The notes beneath the pieces are model-generated. The model saw only the letters and a list, made by a program, of their open reading frames with translations. It was not told where the DNA came from and searched no databases. Positions 28,170-37,579 of a stretch of DNA of 64,000 nt are shown one piece after another (the stretch's first letter is position 1; each line of letters begins with the position of its first letter). The DNA is from Shouchella hunanensis (GTDB lineage: Bacteria > Bacillota > Bacilli > Bacillales > Bacillaceae_D): NCBI RefSeq assembly GCF_028735875.1, contig NZ_CP117834.1:3894001-3958000 (forward strand), in the 5' to 3' direction. The position numbers and the translations under genes are program-made.

Positions 28170-28384
28170 TCTTCATCCACTCTTTGCTGCTTATAGGAAC
28201 CAACGAGCCCAATCTCTCTCATGGCTTGATTGATGTTCTTACCTACCGTTTCTATTGAATCAGCAACAACGATTTTCTTGCCGCTCACGAGTGTAATCGT
28301 CGTATCAGGGTGCGCTTCAATTTGCTCGATTAATAATAGATTTAAGAGCATGGAACGCCCGTTTAATCGCGTAACCGAAATCAT
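28166..28384 (-). CDS. swrD: FlbD/SwrD family flagellar protein
   Basis: A 72-residue FlbD-family protein (YlzI/SwrD in B. subtilis), encoded between flgE and fliL. In B. subtilis it increases motor power for swarming. The start MISVTRLNGRSMLLNLLLIEQIE followed by PDTTITLVSGKKIVV matches the family pattern of a short N-terminal beta-strand, LNG motif and hydrophobic core. The C-terminus is charged. Translationally coupled to fliL. Confidence 0.9.
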   Translation of the reverse strand: MISVTRLNGRSMLLNLLLIEQIEAHPDTTITLVSGKKIVVADSIETVGKNINQAMREIGLVGSYKQQRVDEE

Positions 28385-28393
28385 AGTTATCTC

Positions 28394-29170
28394 CTATCTC
28401 TTTAAGTTAACAATTTCTTGTAATATTTCATCAGATGTAGTGATCACTCGGGAATTAGCCTGAAACCCTCGTTGTGCCACGATCATTTCTGTAAATTCAT
28501 CGGTTAAATCTACATTGGACATTTCTAAAAATCCACTTTGAACTTCTCCAGCTCCATTAGTATCAGTTATGTTTGGTGCTCCAGAAGCTGCCGTTGCTGA
28601 AAATAAATTGCCGCCTACCTTTGTTAATCCATCAGGATTTGCAAAAGTCGCAACTTGTAACGTTGTCCCTGGCGCATCGGAGCCAACAAAGTTTATCGTT
28701 CCTTCAGAATCAATCGTCACTTCTGTTGCATCCTCTGGTACCTCAATTCGTTCGCCAGCTTGATTGAGTAAATACGCTCCAGAACTGTTGACAATGTTAT
28801 TGTTTGAATCAATATAGAAGTTTCCAGCCCTTGTGTAGTATGTTTCTCCATTTGATTGGACTGCGAAAAAACCAGCACCGTTCATCATTAAATCTAAGCT
28901 ACGACCCGTGTATTGCGCAGGACCCTCGCCATGAACCGTATCAATCGCTCCTACAGTCGAACCTGTACCTACTTGCTGCGGATTTACACCGCCTTGATTC
29001 GCACCTGGGGCAAGAGCTGATTGCATTTGTTGACTCATTAGATCTTGGAACATGACGCGCCCTTTTTTAAAACCGTGCGTATTAACATTGGCGATATTAT
29101 TTCCGATGACATCTAACTTTGTTTGAAACCCTTTCATGCCTGAAATGCCTGAATACATTGATCGAATCAT
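28394..29170 (-). CDS. flgE: Flagellar hook protein FlgE
   Basis: Hook structural protein of the FlgE/F/G family. The 258-residue protein begins with the conserved N-terminal helix (MIRSMYSGISGMKGFQTKLD) and the rod/hook motif NNIANVNTHGFKKGR. It ends with the conserved C-terminal helix containing SNVDLTDEFTEMIVAQRGFQ and ANSRVITTSDEILQEIVNL. It is short like the hook protein at this position in B. subtilis (about 264 residues). Since family members are similar, position after flgD supports the hook assignment. Confidence 0.93.
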   Translation of the reverse strand: MIRSMYSGISGMKGFQTKLDVIGNNIANVNTHGFKKGRVMFQDLMSQQMQSALAPGANQGGVNPQQVGTGSTVGAIDTVHGEGPAQYTGRSLDLMMNGAGFFAVQSNGETYYTRAGNFYIDSNNNIVNSSGAYLLNQAGERIEVPEDATEVTIDSEGTINFVGSDAPGTTLQVATFANPDGLTKVGGNLFSATAASGAPNITDTNGAGEVQSGFLEMSNVDLTDEFTEMIVAQRGFQANSRVITTSDEILQEIVNLKR

Positions 29171-29172
29171 GC

Positions 29173-29613
29173 TTATCGCTCCTTTTCTGTTTGTGTAGCC
29201 TGTGTAATTTGTAATAAATGACCTGCTTTAATCCATTCATCACGATTAATTTCGACGATTAGTTCTCCGTTTTTATCATACTTTACAGCGGTTACCTCTC
29301 CACTGCCTTCCTTATCTTCATTTTTCCAGGTCACATGTTTACCGATTAATTCACTTAAACTCATAAGCTGCTGACTTTTCTGATCTAAATACATATATTG
29401 CATCGTTGCATTTAGCTGAGTTAACTGCTCTAGCTGAGAAAAGGTTGCCAATTGCGCAATATATTCTCGATCTTCCATAGGATTTGTTGGGTCTTGATGC
29501 TGTAGTTGAGTGATTAATAGTTTTAAAAAAGCTTCTTGACCTAAAGGATTCGATTGTGACTTCGCTTGTTGCTTTTGTGAGGAAAGCATTAGACTTGGAT
29601 CAATTTGCGTCAT
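29173..29613 (-). CDS. flgD: Hook assembly scaffold protein FlgD
   Basis: Hook-cap protein needed for hook polymerisation. The 146-residue protein has the FlgD N-terminal region NPLGQEAFLKLLITQLQHQD followed by PTNPMEDREYIAQLATFSQLEQL. It is short compared with enterobacterial FlgD but typical of Bacillus. Start choice: AGGGGAG lies 9 nt before the ATG at 29613; an ATG two codons earlier (29619) is too close to it. It overlaps the end of fliK. Confidence 0.94.
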   Translation of the reverse strand: MTQIDPSLMLSSQKQQAKSQSNPLGQEAFLKLLITQLQHQDPTNPMEDREYIAQLATFSQLEQLTQLNATMQYMYLDQKSQQLMSLSELIGKHVTWKNEDKEGSGEVTAVKYDKNGELIVEINRDEWIKAGHLLQITQATQTEKER

Positions 29614-31132
29614 ACTCATTCACTCCCCTACTTAATATAGTGGACATCCAGTCTTGAAAATCAGTTGTTTTTTTCTTTTGAGCCGCCTCTAGCAATCGTT
29701 GTTTTCTCATCTGGTCATTTTCCTCTTGACGCCCTTGCTGCTTTTCTTGCTCAGACCAATCATCTTCCATCTTCACCACTTCGACTTTTGTATCCTGTAA
29801 GGAACTAAGCTGACGAAGTTGATTAAGAGAGCGATCTAATGCTTCTTTCGCCGTCTGGCGCTCAGCGATAATTTTCACTACGAATCCTTGGCCTTGCTGC
29901 ATAAATTGAATGGTTACTCTTCCAAGAGACTCAGGGTGAAGCTTAACGAGCACCTGCTGGTGTCGCTCAGCTGTATAGGTTGTTTTAGCTGCACGAATAA
30001 TTCTCAGAAGTTGGCGGGTTAATAGCGAGTCATTTGACTCTTGTGGTTTTACAGGCTCCGCTACCACCTTGCCTACCGGCTGCTTGTCAACTACGTATCG
30101 TTCCCCCGCGTGCATACGATCATCTTGTTTGGTCGGTTCTGAAGAGATTGTCACCGTATGTGTATGTTGCTGACGAGTCGTTCCCGATTGCGATAACTCT
30201 TTTTGCGCATGCTCTTCTGTTAAGCCATGCTTCTCCATATTGAGGAGGTCGAGATCATCTGCACTTGCCTCTTCCACTTGACCATCATTTGAATGCAAGA
30301 GCTTCTCGTCTAACGTTCTCATTTTCACAACATCTGTCGTTCCTTTTTTTAACGAAGCTTGCTCTATGTCTTGCGGCTCTATCTCTTGTTGCTTTATATT
30401 TTCTTGCTTTAAAGGCAACTCTTCTTCCTGTACGATCATGTCAGCAGAAACTTGAGGCCTTTCCTCATTCACTACTCGTCCATTCAATCGAGGGACGGCT
30501 CCATCAAATGGTGTTGCTTCACTTTCAATAAACGGCATGGATGCATCCGCTTTATTTAGCAACACTGATTCACTACGTTGTCCGTCATAAGAAGTCCTTG
30601 TTCCTTCTACCGATTGAATCATGACCGGCCGCGTCTCCGTGTCTTTATACTGCCCATCGTCTATTCTCAAAGAAGTATGAAGCTTTTGAGTCGACTGTGG
30701 CATTGGAATTTCAGATAAATCGGATGCTTTGACTTGCTTTGTTTCCCCTATTTGATTGGACGTTTCGCTCACTTCTGCTGAATAAAAAGTTTGCTTATTT
30801 ACTATGTGCGATTCATCTACAAGCTTATCTTCTTTTATAGGTACGTCTTGCTCTAAATGGGGCATTAATTCTGTAAGATAAAGCATACTTGCCACTTCAT
30901 GATTCCCCTGTAATGGCGTTTGCGATTGATTGTCGTGTGCGACTATCAGCTCACCGTCTAGTTGCTCTTCCTTATGATTCCTTTCCATTTGCCAAGAAAC
31001 TTGTTCCTTGAATAAATCCATTGTAGTTGAAAATAAAGTCGTTTCCATAGACTTTGGAGAGCCTCTTTTCGTAAGAGTAGAGCCAACAATGGTTGAGCGA
31101 CCTTCCATTACTGTATTTGCTTGGTGCGTCAT
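29600..31132 (-). CDS. fliK: Flagellar hook-length control protein FliK
   Basis: Secreted ruler that switches FlhB specificity when the hook is complete. The roughly 510-residue protein has a long, low-complexity, Gln/Glu/Thr-rich and variable N-terminal two thirds. The C-terminal hook-length domain is recognised by QVLVKLHPESLGRVTIQFMQ followed by VKIIAERQTAKEALDRSL. The very C-terminus is charged. Start ATG at 31132 (MTHQANT), overlapping the ylxF stop. The N-terminal part shows no recognisable domain, normal for this family. Confidence 0.9.
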   Translation of the reverse strand: MTHQANTVMEGRSTIVGSTLTKRGSPKSMETTLFSTTMDLFKEQVSWQMERNHKEEQLDGELIVAHDNQSQTPLQGNHEVASMLYLTELMPHLEQDVPIKEDKLVDESHIVNKQTFYSAEVSETSNQIGETKQVKASDLSEIPMPQSTQKLHTSLRIDDGQYKDTETRPVMIQSVEGTRTSYDGQRSESVLLNKADASMPFIESEATPFDGAVPRLNGRVVNEERPQVSADMIVQEEELPLKQENIKQQEIEPQDIEQASLKKGTTDVVKMRTLDEKLLHSNDGQVEEASADDLDLLNMEKHGLTEEHAQKELSQSGTTRQQHTHTVTISSEPTKQDDRMHAGERYVVDKQPVGKVVAEPVKPQESNDSLLTRQLLRIIRAAKTTYTAERHQQVLVKLHPESLGRVTIQFMQQGQGFVVKIIAERQTAKEALDRSLNQLRQLSSLQDTKVEVVKMEDDWSEQEKQQGRQEENDQMRKQRLLEAAQKKKTTDFQDWMSTILSRGVNEYDAN

Positions 31133-31136
31133 TTTC

Positions 31137-31676
31137 TTAGCCACCCTCATTCGCTAATCGTTCTATTAATTCAGCTCCTTTTTCAGCCGGTAAACGTCCT
31201 ATGATTGAAGCTCTTAGTGATTCATCCATTGCTTGTACATGTGCGAACGCTTCCTCAAAGGGGAGTTCATCGATAATCGCTGCTGCCCGCTTAGATGACA
31301 TTTCTTTATATGTATTTACAACAGAACGGAGTCGGTTCTCCTGTTCGGTATTCACATTCACTTGCTCCGGAACGGTAGCTGTTTCCTGTACACTAGTTTC
31401 TTCTTCTGACGCTTGCGAAGTACTACTCATTACCGCTAATTCATTTTCTGTTTCACGAAGCTGTGTTTGTAATTGTATGATTTCTTGTTCCAACTCTGCT
31501 ATCGTTTCTTCAACTGCCTGATCCACATCAGAACGATTTTCCTGGAACAGAGATCCTGCGCTTGGTAAGCCAAATAATGGACCTATATAAATATAGCCAA
31601 CAATGAGCAGCAGAATGAACGGTACAAATATAGAGACGAGAAGCATTTTTGATTGTTTCCGCTTGTCTTTCTTCAT
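31137..31676 (-). CDS. ylxF: YlxF, MotE/MgtE-N-like flagellar membrane protein
   Basis: A 179-residue protein with a basic N-terminus, one membrane helix (MLLVSIFVPFILLLIVGYIY), a coiled coil (ETIAELEQEIIQLQTQLRET), and a C-terminal MgtE-N-like module. That module contains YKEMSSKRAAAIIDELPFEE and LRASIIGRLPAEKGAELIERL. It is the gene between fliJ and fliK in Bacillus. In other bacteria the related MotE acts as a chaperone for a stator component; the role here is inferred. Confidence 0.85.
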   Translation of the reverse strand: MKKDKRKQSKMLLVSIFVPFILLLIVGYIYIGPLFGLPSAGSLFQENRSDVDQAVEETIAELEQEIIQLQTQLRETENELAVMSSTSQASEEETSVQETATVPEQVNVNTEQENRLRSVVNTYKEMSSKRAAAIIDELPFEEAFAHVQAMDESLRASIIGRLPAEKGAELIERLANEGG

Positions 31677-32119
31677 CCGATTAAAGCCCGATTAAACTGA
31701 TTTACACTTATTTCATCCATTTGCTGTTGTTCACGTTTCCGTTCATCCTGCTCGTATTGCTGTGCTTGTCTTTCTTTTAACCGTTCAAATTGCTTGTGTG
31801 AACGCGCAGTAAATTGATACCGTTCTTCTTGTCTCTGCATTTCCACTCGTGCTTGATCTGTTTCTTCTTTAATTTTCATAATAGCCTTCTCTAGCTGTGA
31901 AAGATAAAGCGACATTTGTACACACTCACTCACTTTCATTCCTACAGCTTGATTTGAATGAACTGATTTCTCAAGCGTTTCTTTCTCTTTCAATCGTTCA
32001 TATAAAGACGTTGCCGTACGTTCGAAAGAAGCTCGTGCCAAGTCGACTTGTTTTTTTGCTTGGATTTGATCATGTTTCTTCACATCCATTACTTGTTGAA
32101 GAGAAAATGAAAATGTCAT
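31673..32119 (-). CDS. fliJ: Flagellar export chaperone FliJ
   Basis: Coiled-coil cytoplasmic protein that links the FliI ATPase to FlhA. The 148-residue protein starts TFSFSLQQVMDVKKHDQIQAK and is almost entirely alpha-helical with many Gln, Glu, Lys and Arg residues. It overlaps fliI by 1 nt and ylxF by 4 nt. Sequence similarity in this family is low, so assignment rests on position, length and coiled-coil character. Confidence 0.9.
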   Translation of the reverse strand: MTFSFSLQQVMDVKKHDQIQAKKQVDLARASFERTATSLYERLKEKETLEKSVHSNQAVGMKVSECVQMSLYLSQLEKAIMKIKEETDQARVEMQRQEERYQFTARSHKQFERLKERQAQQYEQDERKREQQQMDEISVNQFNRALIG

Positions 32120-33444
32120 TATTCTTTCTTTACTCCTTTCACTAAGTGCATCATTTCGGCGAATGTAGACGAGAAATCATAACATTCGCCAGAGCGCTGT
32201 GACAAAAACTGCAACAGCTGCGGCATCGCTTCAATCGCACGGTCGATTGCCGGCGACGCACCCTGCTTATAGGCACCAAGCTGTATTAAATCTTCTGTTT
32301 CTTCATAATCAGCAAGCCAGCGTCTCATTTCTTTTGCAGCTTGAGCATGATCGTCGCTTACTAACTCACTCATTAAACGACTAACACTTTTCAACAAATG
32401 AATTGCTGGAAACTGTCCTTTGTTTGCCAAACCTCGATCAAGAATAAAATGCCCATCTAAAATACCACGGACAGCATCTGCAATTGGCTCATTCATGTCA
32501 TCCCCGTCAACTAAGACAGTGTAAAATGCGGTAATGGTCCCTTTTTCACTCGTACCTGCTCGCTCTAATAATTGCGGTAACTTTGCAAACACAGATGGTG
32601 GATACCCTTTGGAAGTTGGGGGCTCACCAATCGCTAGTCCGATTTCTCGATGGGCCATAGCAAAACGTGTAACAGAGTCCATCATTAAGTTAACCGCCAG
32701 ACCTTGATCACGGAAATATTCTGCGATAGCGGTTGCGGTTAAAGCACCTTTTACTCGCTGTAAAGGGGGTTGATCAGAGGTTACGACAATCAGTACAGAT
32801 TTCTGTAATCCTTCTGGGCCAAGATCTCTTTCAATAAAATCCCTTACTTCCCTGCCCCTCTCACCGATAAGAGCAATAACGTTCACATCTGCATCCGACT
32901 GTTTTGCAATCATTGACATCAACGTACTTTTACCGACGCCACTTCCAGCAAAAATTCCAACGCGTTGCCCTTTCCCCATCGTGAGCATGCTATCAATAGC
33001 TTTCACCCCAACGCTCATTGTTTCACTAATTCGAGGTCGAGTCATTGGTGGAGGCGGCTCACTGTCAGCTGGATAAAACCTATCAAAAGAATCTATGTGC
33101 CCATCAGCGAGGTCAAATGGTGTACCGACACCGTCTACTAATTTCCCAATCAATGCAGGTCCCACTGGAATCATTAAGGATTGTTTTGTTGTTTCCACTA
33201 AGCTACCTAATTCTATATGATCGATGCGATCAAGAGGCATGAGCAATACACGGTCGTGGTCAAAGCCAACAACTTCTGCACGAATCTTCTTTTTTTTATC
33301 TTGACCTGTCCATATATAACAGAGCTCTCCGATAAACGATCGAGGTCCTGACGATTCAATCGTTAGTCCCGTCACTTTCTTCACTTGTCCGTACCATTTA
33401 TAAAGTGTGCTCGCCTCGACTTGATCAATTAGTTGTTTCCACAT
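32119..33444 (-). CDS. fliI: Flagellum-specific ATPase FliI
   Basis: F1-beta-like ATPase that energises flagellar protein export. The 441-residue protein has Walker A GIFAGSGVGKSTLMSM and a Walker B region LAVNLMMDSVTRFAMAHRE. It also has the catalytic segment ALIGERGREVRDFIERDLG and the PPTSKGYPPSVFAKLP loop. It overlaps the fliH stop by 20 nt and ends at fliJ. Confidence 0.98.
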   Translation of the reverse strand: MWKQLIDQVEASTLYKWYGQVKKVTGLTIESSGPRSFIGELCYIWTGQDKKKKIRAEVVGFDHDRVLLMPLDRIDHIELGSLVETTKQSLMIPVGPALIGKLVDGVGTPFDLADGHIDSFDRFYPADSEPPPPMTRPRISETMSVGVKAIDSMLTMGKGQRVGIFAGSGVGKSTLMSMIAKQSDADVNVIALIGERGREVRDFIERDLGPEGLQKSVLIVVTSDQPPLQRVKGALTATAIAEYFRDQGLAVNLMMDSVTRFAMAHREIGLAIGEPPTSKGYPPSVFAKLPQLLERAGTSEKGTITAFYTVLVDGDDMNEPIADAVRGILDGHFILDRGLANKGQFPAIHLLKSVSRLMSELVSDDHAQAAKEMRRWLADYEETEDLIQLGAYKQGASPAIDRAIEAMPQLLQFLSQRSGECYDFSSTFAEMMHLVKGVKKE

Positions 33445-34207
33445 AGTCTTTTCCTATCACACGCATTAGTTGTTGTTTTAATTCAAGTAGCTGTGTATCT
33501 AAAGAAGCATCAAGCCGCCCCGCATTCGTAACAATGACACATTCTGTTTCATTCCTTTGAGCGTCTGGAATAATTCTAAAATCTTGGCATGCTGGTAGCT
33601 GTTGCTGAAGCTCTGCTTTCGAATCAACAAGCTTTTTATACCATGAAGGGTGTACATACACTTTAATTAATTCCATATCTTTCACTTCTTGCAAAATTTG
33701 GGCGAGCATTGTAGCAAGCGTATTCTCATGTTCTAACTCACTTTTTAACACACGCCTTACGATGGAAAGAGCCAGCTCAATTAAAAACGGTTCATTTCTT
33801 TCAATCGATTGCTCCACTTCGTCTTGAGCTTGCTCCAATAAATGACGTGCTTCTGTTAACTTCCCTTCATAAATCGACAGCGCCTGAGATTCGCCGGCGT
33901 TAAAACCGGTTTCATATCCTTCTGATTGTGCTTGTAGCTTACGTTCTTCCCATTGTTGTTCCAATTGGGTTGCTCGTTCCGCTAGTTCTACATCAATCTG
34001 TTGAGCGCGTGCTCTTGCTTCCATTAGAATAGCCTCAGCTTCTCGGTTCGCTTGAGCGACAAGTTGCTTGCTGTCATCGTCCAACGTCTTAACTACTTCT
34101 ATGTCAGACTTAGATTCAATTTCAGATGGAAGGTTCTGTTCTATTTGCTGGATACCAATGGCTCGTTTTTTAGACAACTCTGTGCTTACACGAATAACGT
34201 TAGACAA
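33425..34207 (-). CDS. fliH: Flagellar export ATPase regulator FliH
   Basis: FliI-binding regulator that tethers the ATPase to the C-ring. The roughly 260-residue protein has a long coiled coil (AQANREAEAILMEARARAQQ and onward), the Gly-containing helix EGYETGFNAGESQALSIYEG, and a C-terminal domain with LALSIVRRVLKSELEHE and CVIVTNAGRLDASLDTQL. The start is uncertain. TTG at 34207 has GGAGAGG six nt upstream and overlaps fliG by 8 nt; ATG at 34222 is further inside fliG. I favour the TTG. Confidence 0.9.
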   Translation of the reverse strand: MSNVIRVSTELSKKRAIGIQQIEQNLPSEIESKSDIEVVKTLDDDSKQLVAQANREAEAILMEARARAQQIDVELAERATQLEQQWEERKLQAQSEGYETGFNAGESQALSIYEGKLTEARHLLEQAQDEVEQSIERNEPFLIELALSIVRRVLKSELEHENTLATMLAQILQEVKDMELIKVYVHPSWYKKLVDSKAELQQQLPACQDFRIIPDAQRNETECVIVTNAGRLDASLDTQLLELKQQLMRVIGKDYVETTN

Positions 34208-35207
34208 GGATGTCCTCTCCATTCGTTCGCGCTAAAACGATTTCACCCATATCTTCAAGGTCACGAATTTTCGCAACAATTCTAGACTGGGCTTCTTCTA
34301 CATCTCGTAAACGAACCGGACCCATATATTCCATTTCATCTCTAAACGCCTCAGCCATACGCTGTGACATATTTGAAAAGATCGATTCTTTCACATCATC
34401 ACTCGCTACTTTTAAGGCCAACTGTAAATCATCGTTTTGTACGTCTCGAATAACACGCTGAATAGCTCTCTTTTCAAGAGTAACAATATCCTCGAACACA
34501 AACATTCGTTTCTTAATTTCTTCTGCTAGCTCTGGATCTTGGATATACAATCCATCAAGGATCGTTCGTTCTGTGGATCGGTCGACTCCGTTTAACACCT
34601 CTACAACGGCTTCGATCCCGCCAGCCTCTGTATAGTCTTGGGTAATCGTTTGTGATAATTTTTCTTCTAATACTTTCTCTACTTGCGAGATCACTTCTGG
34701 TGAAGAGCGATCCATCATGGCAATTCTTCGCGCTACATCGGTTTGAATCATTTCGGGTAAAGATGAAATAATTTGACCAGCTTGCTTTGATGGAATATAC
34801 GATAGGACAACAGCAATTGTTTGAGGATGCTCATGCTGTATAAAATTCAAGATTTGCGATGGATCCAGTTTTCTTGCAAAATCAAACGGACGGACTTGAA
34901 TGGTTGCTGCCAAACGGTCAATAACAGAAGCAGCTTCTTCTTCACCTAACGCTTTTTCTAAAACAGATCGGGCATAACCAATGCCCCCTTGCGACAAATA
35001 TTCTCTCGCATCAACAATGGCTTTAAATTCATCTAGCACATTCGCTTGCGTCTCTTTATCAATTTTTCGAACTGCAGAAATTTCAAGTGACAACAATTCA
35101 ATTTCTTCTTCCGATAAATGCTTGTATACTTGTGCAGCTGAATCTGGGCCAAGCGAAATTAACAATACTGCCGCTTTTTGTTTCCCAGTTAATTGTACGA
35201 TAGCCAA
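34200..35207 (-). CDS. fliG: Flagellar motor switch protein FliG
   Basis: C-ring protein that couples the rotor to the stator and torque. The 335-residue protein has the FliG core: QKAAVLLISLGPDSAAQVYKH at the N-terminus, the middle-domain motif EHPQTIAVVLSYIP, and a C-terminal charged helix with DLQLALKVASDDVKESIFSN followed by MSQRMAEAFRDEMEY. Start codon TTG at 35207 with AAAGGAGTG about 7 nt upstream. The gap to fliF is 17 nt. Confidence 0.98.
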   Translation of the reverse strand: MAIVQLTGKQKAAVLLISLGPDSAAQVYKHLSEEEIELLSLEISAVRKIDKETQANVLDEFKAIVDAREYLSQGGIGYARSVLEKALGEEEAASVIDRLAATIQVRPFDFARKLDPSQILNFIQHEHPQTIAVVLSYIPSKQAGQIISSLPEMIQTDVARRIAMMDRSSPEVISQVEKVLEEKLSQTITQDYTEAGGIEAVVEVLNGVDRSTERTILDGLYIQDPELAEEIKKRMFVFEDIVTLEKRAIQRVIRDVQNDDLQLALKVASDDVKESIFSNMSQRMAEAFRDEMEYMGPVRLRDVEEAQSRIVAKIRDLEDMGEIVLARTNGEDILV

Positions 35208-35224
35208 GCGATCACACTCCTTTA

Positions 35225-36805
35225 CTAATCCTCAGACAACCACGTTCTAAGTAATTTAGAAAATTCTTCTGGGTTTTGATTCGCTAATTGATTCAACTCT
35301 TTCAGTTGCTTTTTCTCTTCTTTCTCTTCTTTTTCATTAAAGCGGATGGGCTCATCTTCTTCTATATCTAAATGGGTGCTCTGATCTTCTATCGCTATTG
35401 TATCTGCTTGTTTACGAGTCCGAATTAAAAGAACAATAAGCAAGACGATAAACAGAAGTAACGCTACAGCTGCGATGATCATCCACATCGGAATGCCTTG
35501 TGCAGGTTGCTCATTTTCGATTTGGGCCGATTCAGCGAACGGAACAGACGAGATGGAGACTCGATTCGTTGCTGCTGGAGCCTCTTCTACCGTTGCTGGT
35601 ATCGTTGTCTCAACAATTGTATTGAGCATTGCTGATAGATTGTCCATTTGCTGAGCCGGAAGCTGCATCATTCCTTCTGGCGGATTAACCATAGCCTGTA
35701 TGCTTACATCTCGAATCCGATAGGGGCTTTCAATAATTTCTTTATGGATTCGGTTAAATTCATAATTAATGCGTTCTTCAGTACGTTCTGACTCACTGTC
35801 TCCTCCAGCAACCGTTCCAGTGTAATTTGGAATTTCATCACCAGTACCAGCTACGCCACCTTCACCAGCTCCTGTACCTTCATAAAATTCGGTAATACGT
35901 TCTGCACTAACCGCTAACCCTTCCATGTCCTCTTCATTAATAGGCTCAACTAAGTCTTCTGTTCGCTGTTCCTGGGTAAAATCAATATCTGTTGTGACAG
36001 AGACAATGGCATTATTTGGTCCAACAACGGCATGAAGAAGTTGCATAATGGTTTGCTCTAAATCTGCTTCAATTTGTTGTTTAATTTCTCTTTGAGATTC
36101 AAACGAACCAGCTGCGTATGATGAATCTTCTTCTTGATATGTATAACTCATAAAATTTGAATCAGATAAAACGATATTTTCTACTGGTAGATTCGGTACG
36201 CTTCTTGCTATTAAGTGATAGAGTGCTTTTACTTGAGTTTGATCGAGGGTTGTACCCGGAGCTAAATCCAATACAACAGCGGCTGTAGCTGATTCTTGAC
36301 CTGAATTTAACCAAACGCTGTCTTCCGCCAACGTAATAACAACATTGGCATTTTGTACACCTGATATGCTGCTTATTAACCCTGCTAACTCTGTCTGCAT
36401 GAGAGAGCGTTCAATGACGGTGAATTCATTATCCGTCATCCCAAATCCCATTTGCTCTTGAAAGAAACTATAATCAATGCTTCCGCTTTGCGGTAATCCT
36501 TCGGCTGCTAAATCAACTTTTAAACGGTCCACTTCTCGCTCCGGAACGAGGATGGTTGTACCATCATTTGCTACTTCCGTTGTAACCCCTCTGCTTTCAA
36601 GTACTTCTTGAATTTGACCAGCCTCTGCTAGCGATAAATTGCTGTATAAAGGTGCATAATTTGTACGAAAGCTGAGCGCAATAAGCGCGGCAATAAGTAG
36701 CATTAGGACGAATACACTTGCCACAAGTAACACTTTCTGTATTTTTGTTCGCTCATTCCATTGAAGCTTTGCCTTATTTGCTATGTTCGTTACTTTTTCG
36801 TTCAT
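35225..36805 (-). CDS. fliF: Flagellar MS-ring protein FliF
   Basis: Forms the membrane MS-ring. The 526-residue protein has an N-terminal membrane helix (VLLVASVFVLMLLIAALIALS) and ring-building domains with YAPLYSNLSLAEAGQIQEVL and VPEREVDRLKVDLAAEGLP. A second membrane helix lies near IPMWMIIAAVALLLFIVLLIV. The cytoplasmic C-terminal tail ends PEEFSKLLRTWLSED, which binds FliG. Typical length and position. Confidence 0.98.
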   Translation of the reverse strand: MNEKVTNIANKAKLQWNERTKIQKVLLVASVFVLMLLIAALIALSFRTNYAPLYSNLSLAEAGQIQEVLESRGVTTEVANDGTTILVPEREVDRLKVDLAAEGLPQSGSIDYSFFQEQMGFGMTDNEFTVIERSLMQTELAGLISSISGVQNANVVITLAEDSVWLNSGQESATAAVVLDLAPGTTLDQTQVKALYHLIARSVPNLPVENIVLSDSNFMSYTYQEEDSSYAAGSFESQREIKQQIEADLEQTIMQLLHAVVGPNNAIVSVTTDIDFTQEQRTEDLVEPINEEDMEGLAVSAERITEFYEGTGAGEGGVAGTGDEIPNYTGTVAGGDSESERTEERINYEFNRIHKEIIESPYRIRDVSIQAMVNPPEGMMQLPAQQMDNLSAMLNTIVETTIPATVEEAPAATNRVSISSVPFAESAQIENEQPAQGIPMWMIIAAVALLLFIVLLIVLLIRTRKQADTIAIEDQSTHLDIEEDEPIRFNEKEEKEEKKQLKELNQLANQNPEEFSKLLRTWLSED

Positions 36806-36827
36806 GACGCCTCCACATAGAGTTTCA

Positions 36828-37127
36828 TTATACTTGCATGCGCATCATTTCTTGATAGGCTTCTATTACTTTATTCCTTACTTCCAACGTACCTTGTAAA
36901 GCAACCGATGCTTTATTTGCCGCAATCATTACTTCATGAAGGTCAATCGGCTCTTTTCTCGCCATCGCTTGAGTGGCAGCGGAAGATTGCAATTGTGCTT
37001 CATTTACTTTTGATAAAGCATCTGTCAATACTTGTTGAAACGATTGATTCGTAGACACGCTTTGCTTAGAAGTCGTTCCTTGATCGATTCCTAATTGGAA
37101 AGGGGATTGCATGGAATGGATGTGCAT
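36828..37127 (-). CDS. fliE: Flagellar hook-basal body protein FliE
   Basis: Small rod component joining the MS-ring to the rod. The 99-residue protein contains SFQQVLTDALSKVNEAQLQS and ends with the conserved EVRNKVIEAYQEMMRMQV. It lies between flgC (9-nt gap) and fliF (22-nt gap). The first ATG at 37127 is used; an internal ATG at codon 6 is also possible. Confidence 0.96.
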   Translation of the reverse strand: MHIHSMQSPFQLGIDQGTTSKQSVSTNQSFQQVLTDALSKVNEAQLQSSAATQAMARKEPIDLHEVMIAANKASVALQGTLEVRNKVIEAYQEMMRMQV

Positions 37128-37136
37128 GGAATTAGC

Positions 37137-37568
37137 TTACCTCCCGATTTCTAATGACTTCATCAGCATATTTTTACTTGCTTGGAGAGCCGTGACATTC
37201 GCCTCATAAGAGCGAGTAGCACTTGTCATATCCACCATCTCACGGGCAATATCAACATTCGGTTTTGCCACATATCCTAAATCGTTCGCATCTGGATGAG
37301 TAGGATCATAAATAAGACTTGAAGGCGTTTGGTCATTAACAATGCCCGTTGCCACTACCCCTTCATTCAATTGTTCTTTAGCTCGATTTAAATGACTTGA
37401 AAACGATTGGGATTGTTGTACAACCATTTTTCGTTGGTATGGTTGCCACTCCCCATTAACGAGTTCTGCTCTCGTCGTATCTGCATTGGCAATGTTACTT
37501 GATGCCACGTCCATTCTTAAACGCTGCATCGTTAAAGCAGAACTTGATACATTCATACTATCGAACAT
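37137..37568 (-). CDS. flgC: Flagellar rod protein FlgC
   Basis: Proximal-rod protein. The 143-residue protein has the family N-terminus with SALTMQRLRMDVASSNIANAD and the C-terminal motif PNVDIAREMVDMTSATRSYEA followed by NVTALQASKNML. It lies in the standard flgB-flgC-fliE order. Confidence 0.97.
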   Translation of the reverse strand: MFDSMNVSSSALTMQRLRMDVASSNIANADTTRAELVNGEWQPYQRKMVVQQSQSFSSHLNRAKEQLNEGVVATGIVNDQTPSSLIYDPTHPDANDLGYVAKPNVDIAREMVDMTSATRSYEANVTALQASKNMLMKSLEIGR

Positions 37569-37579
37569 CTTGTTGCCTC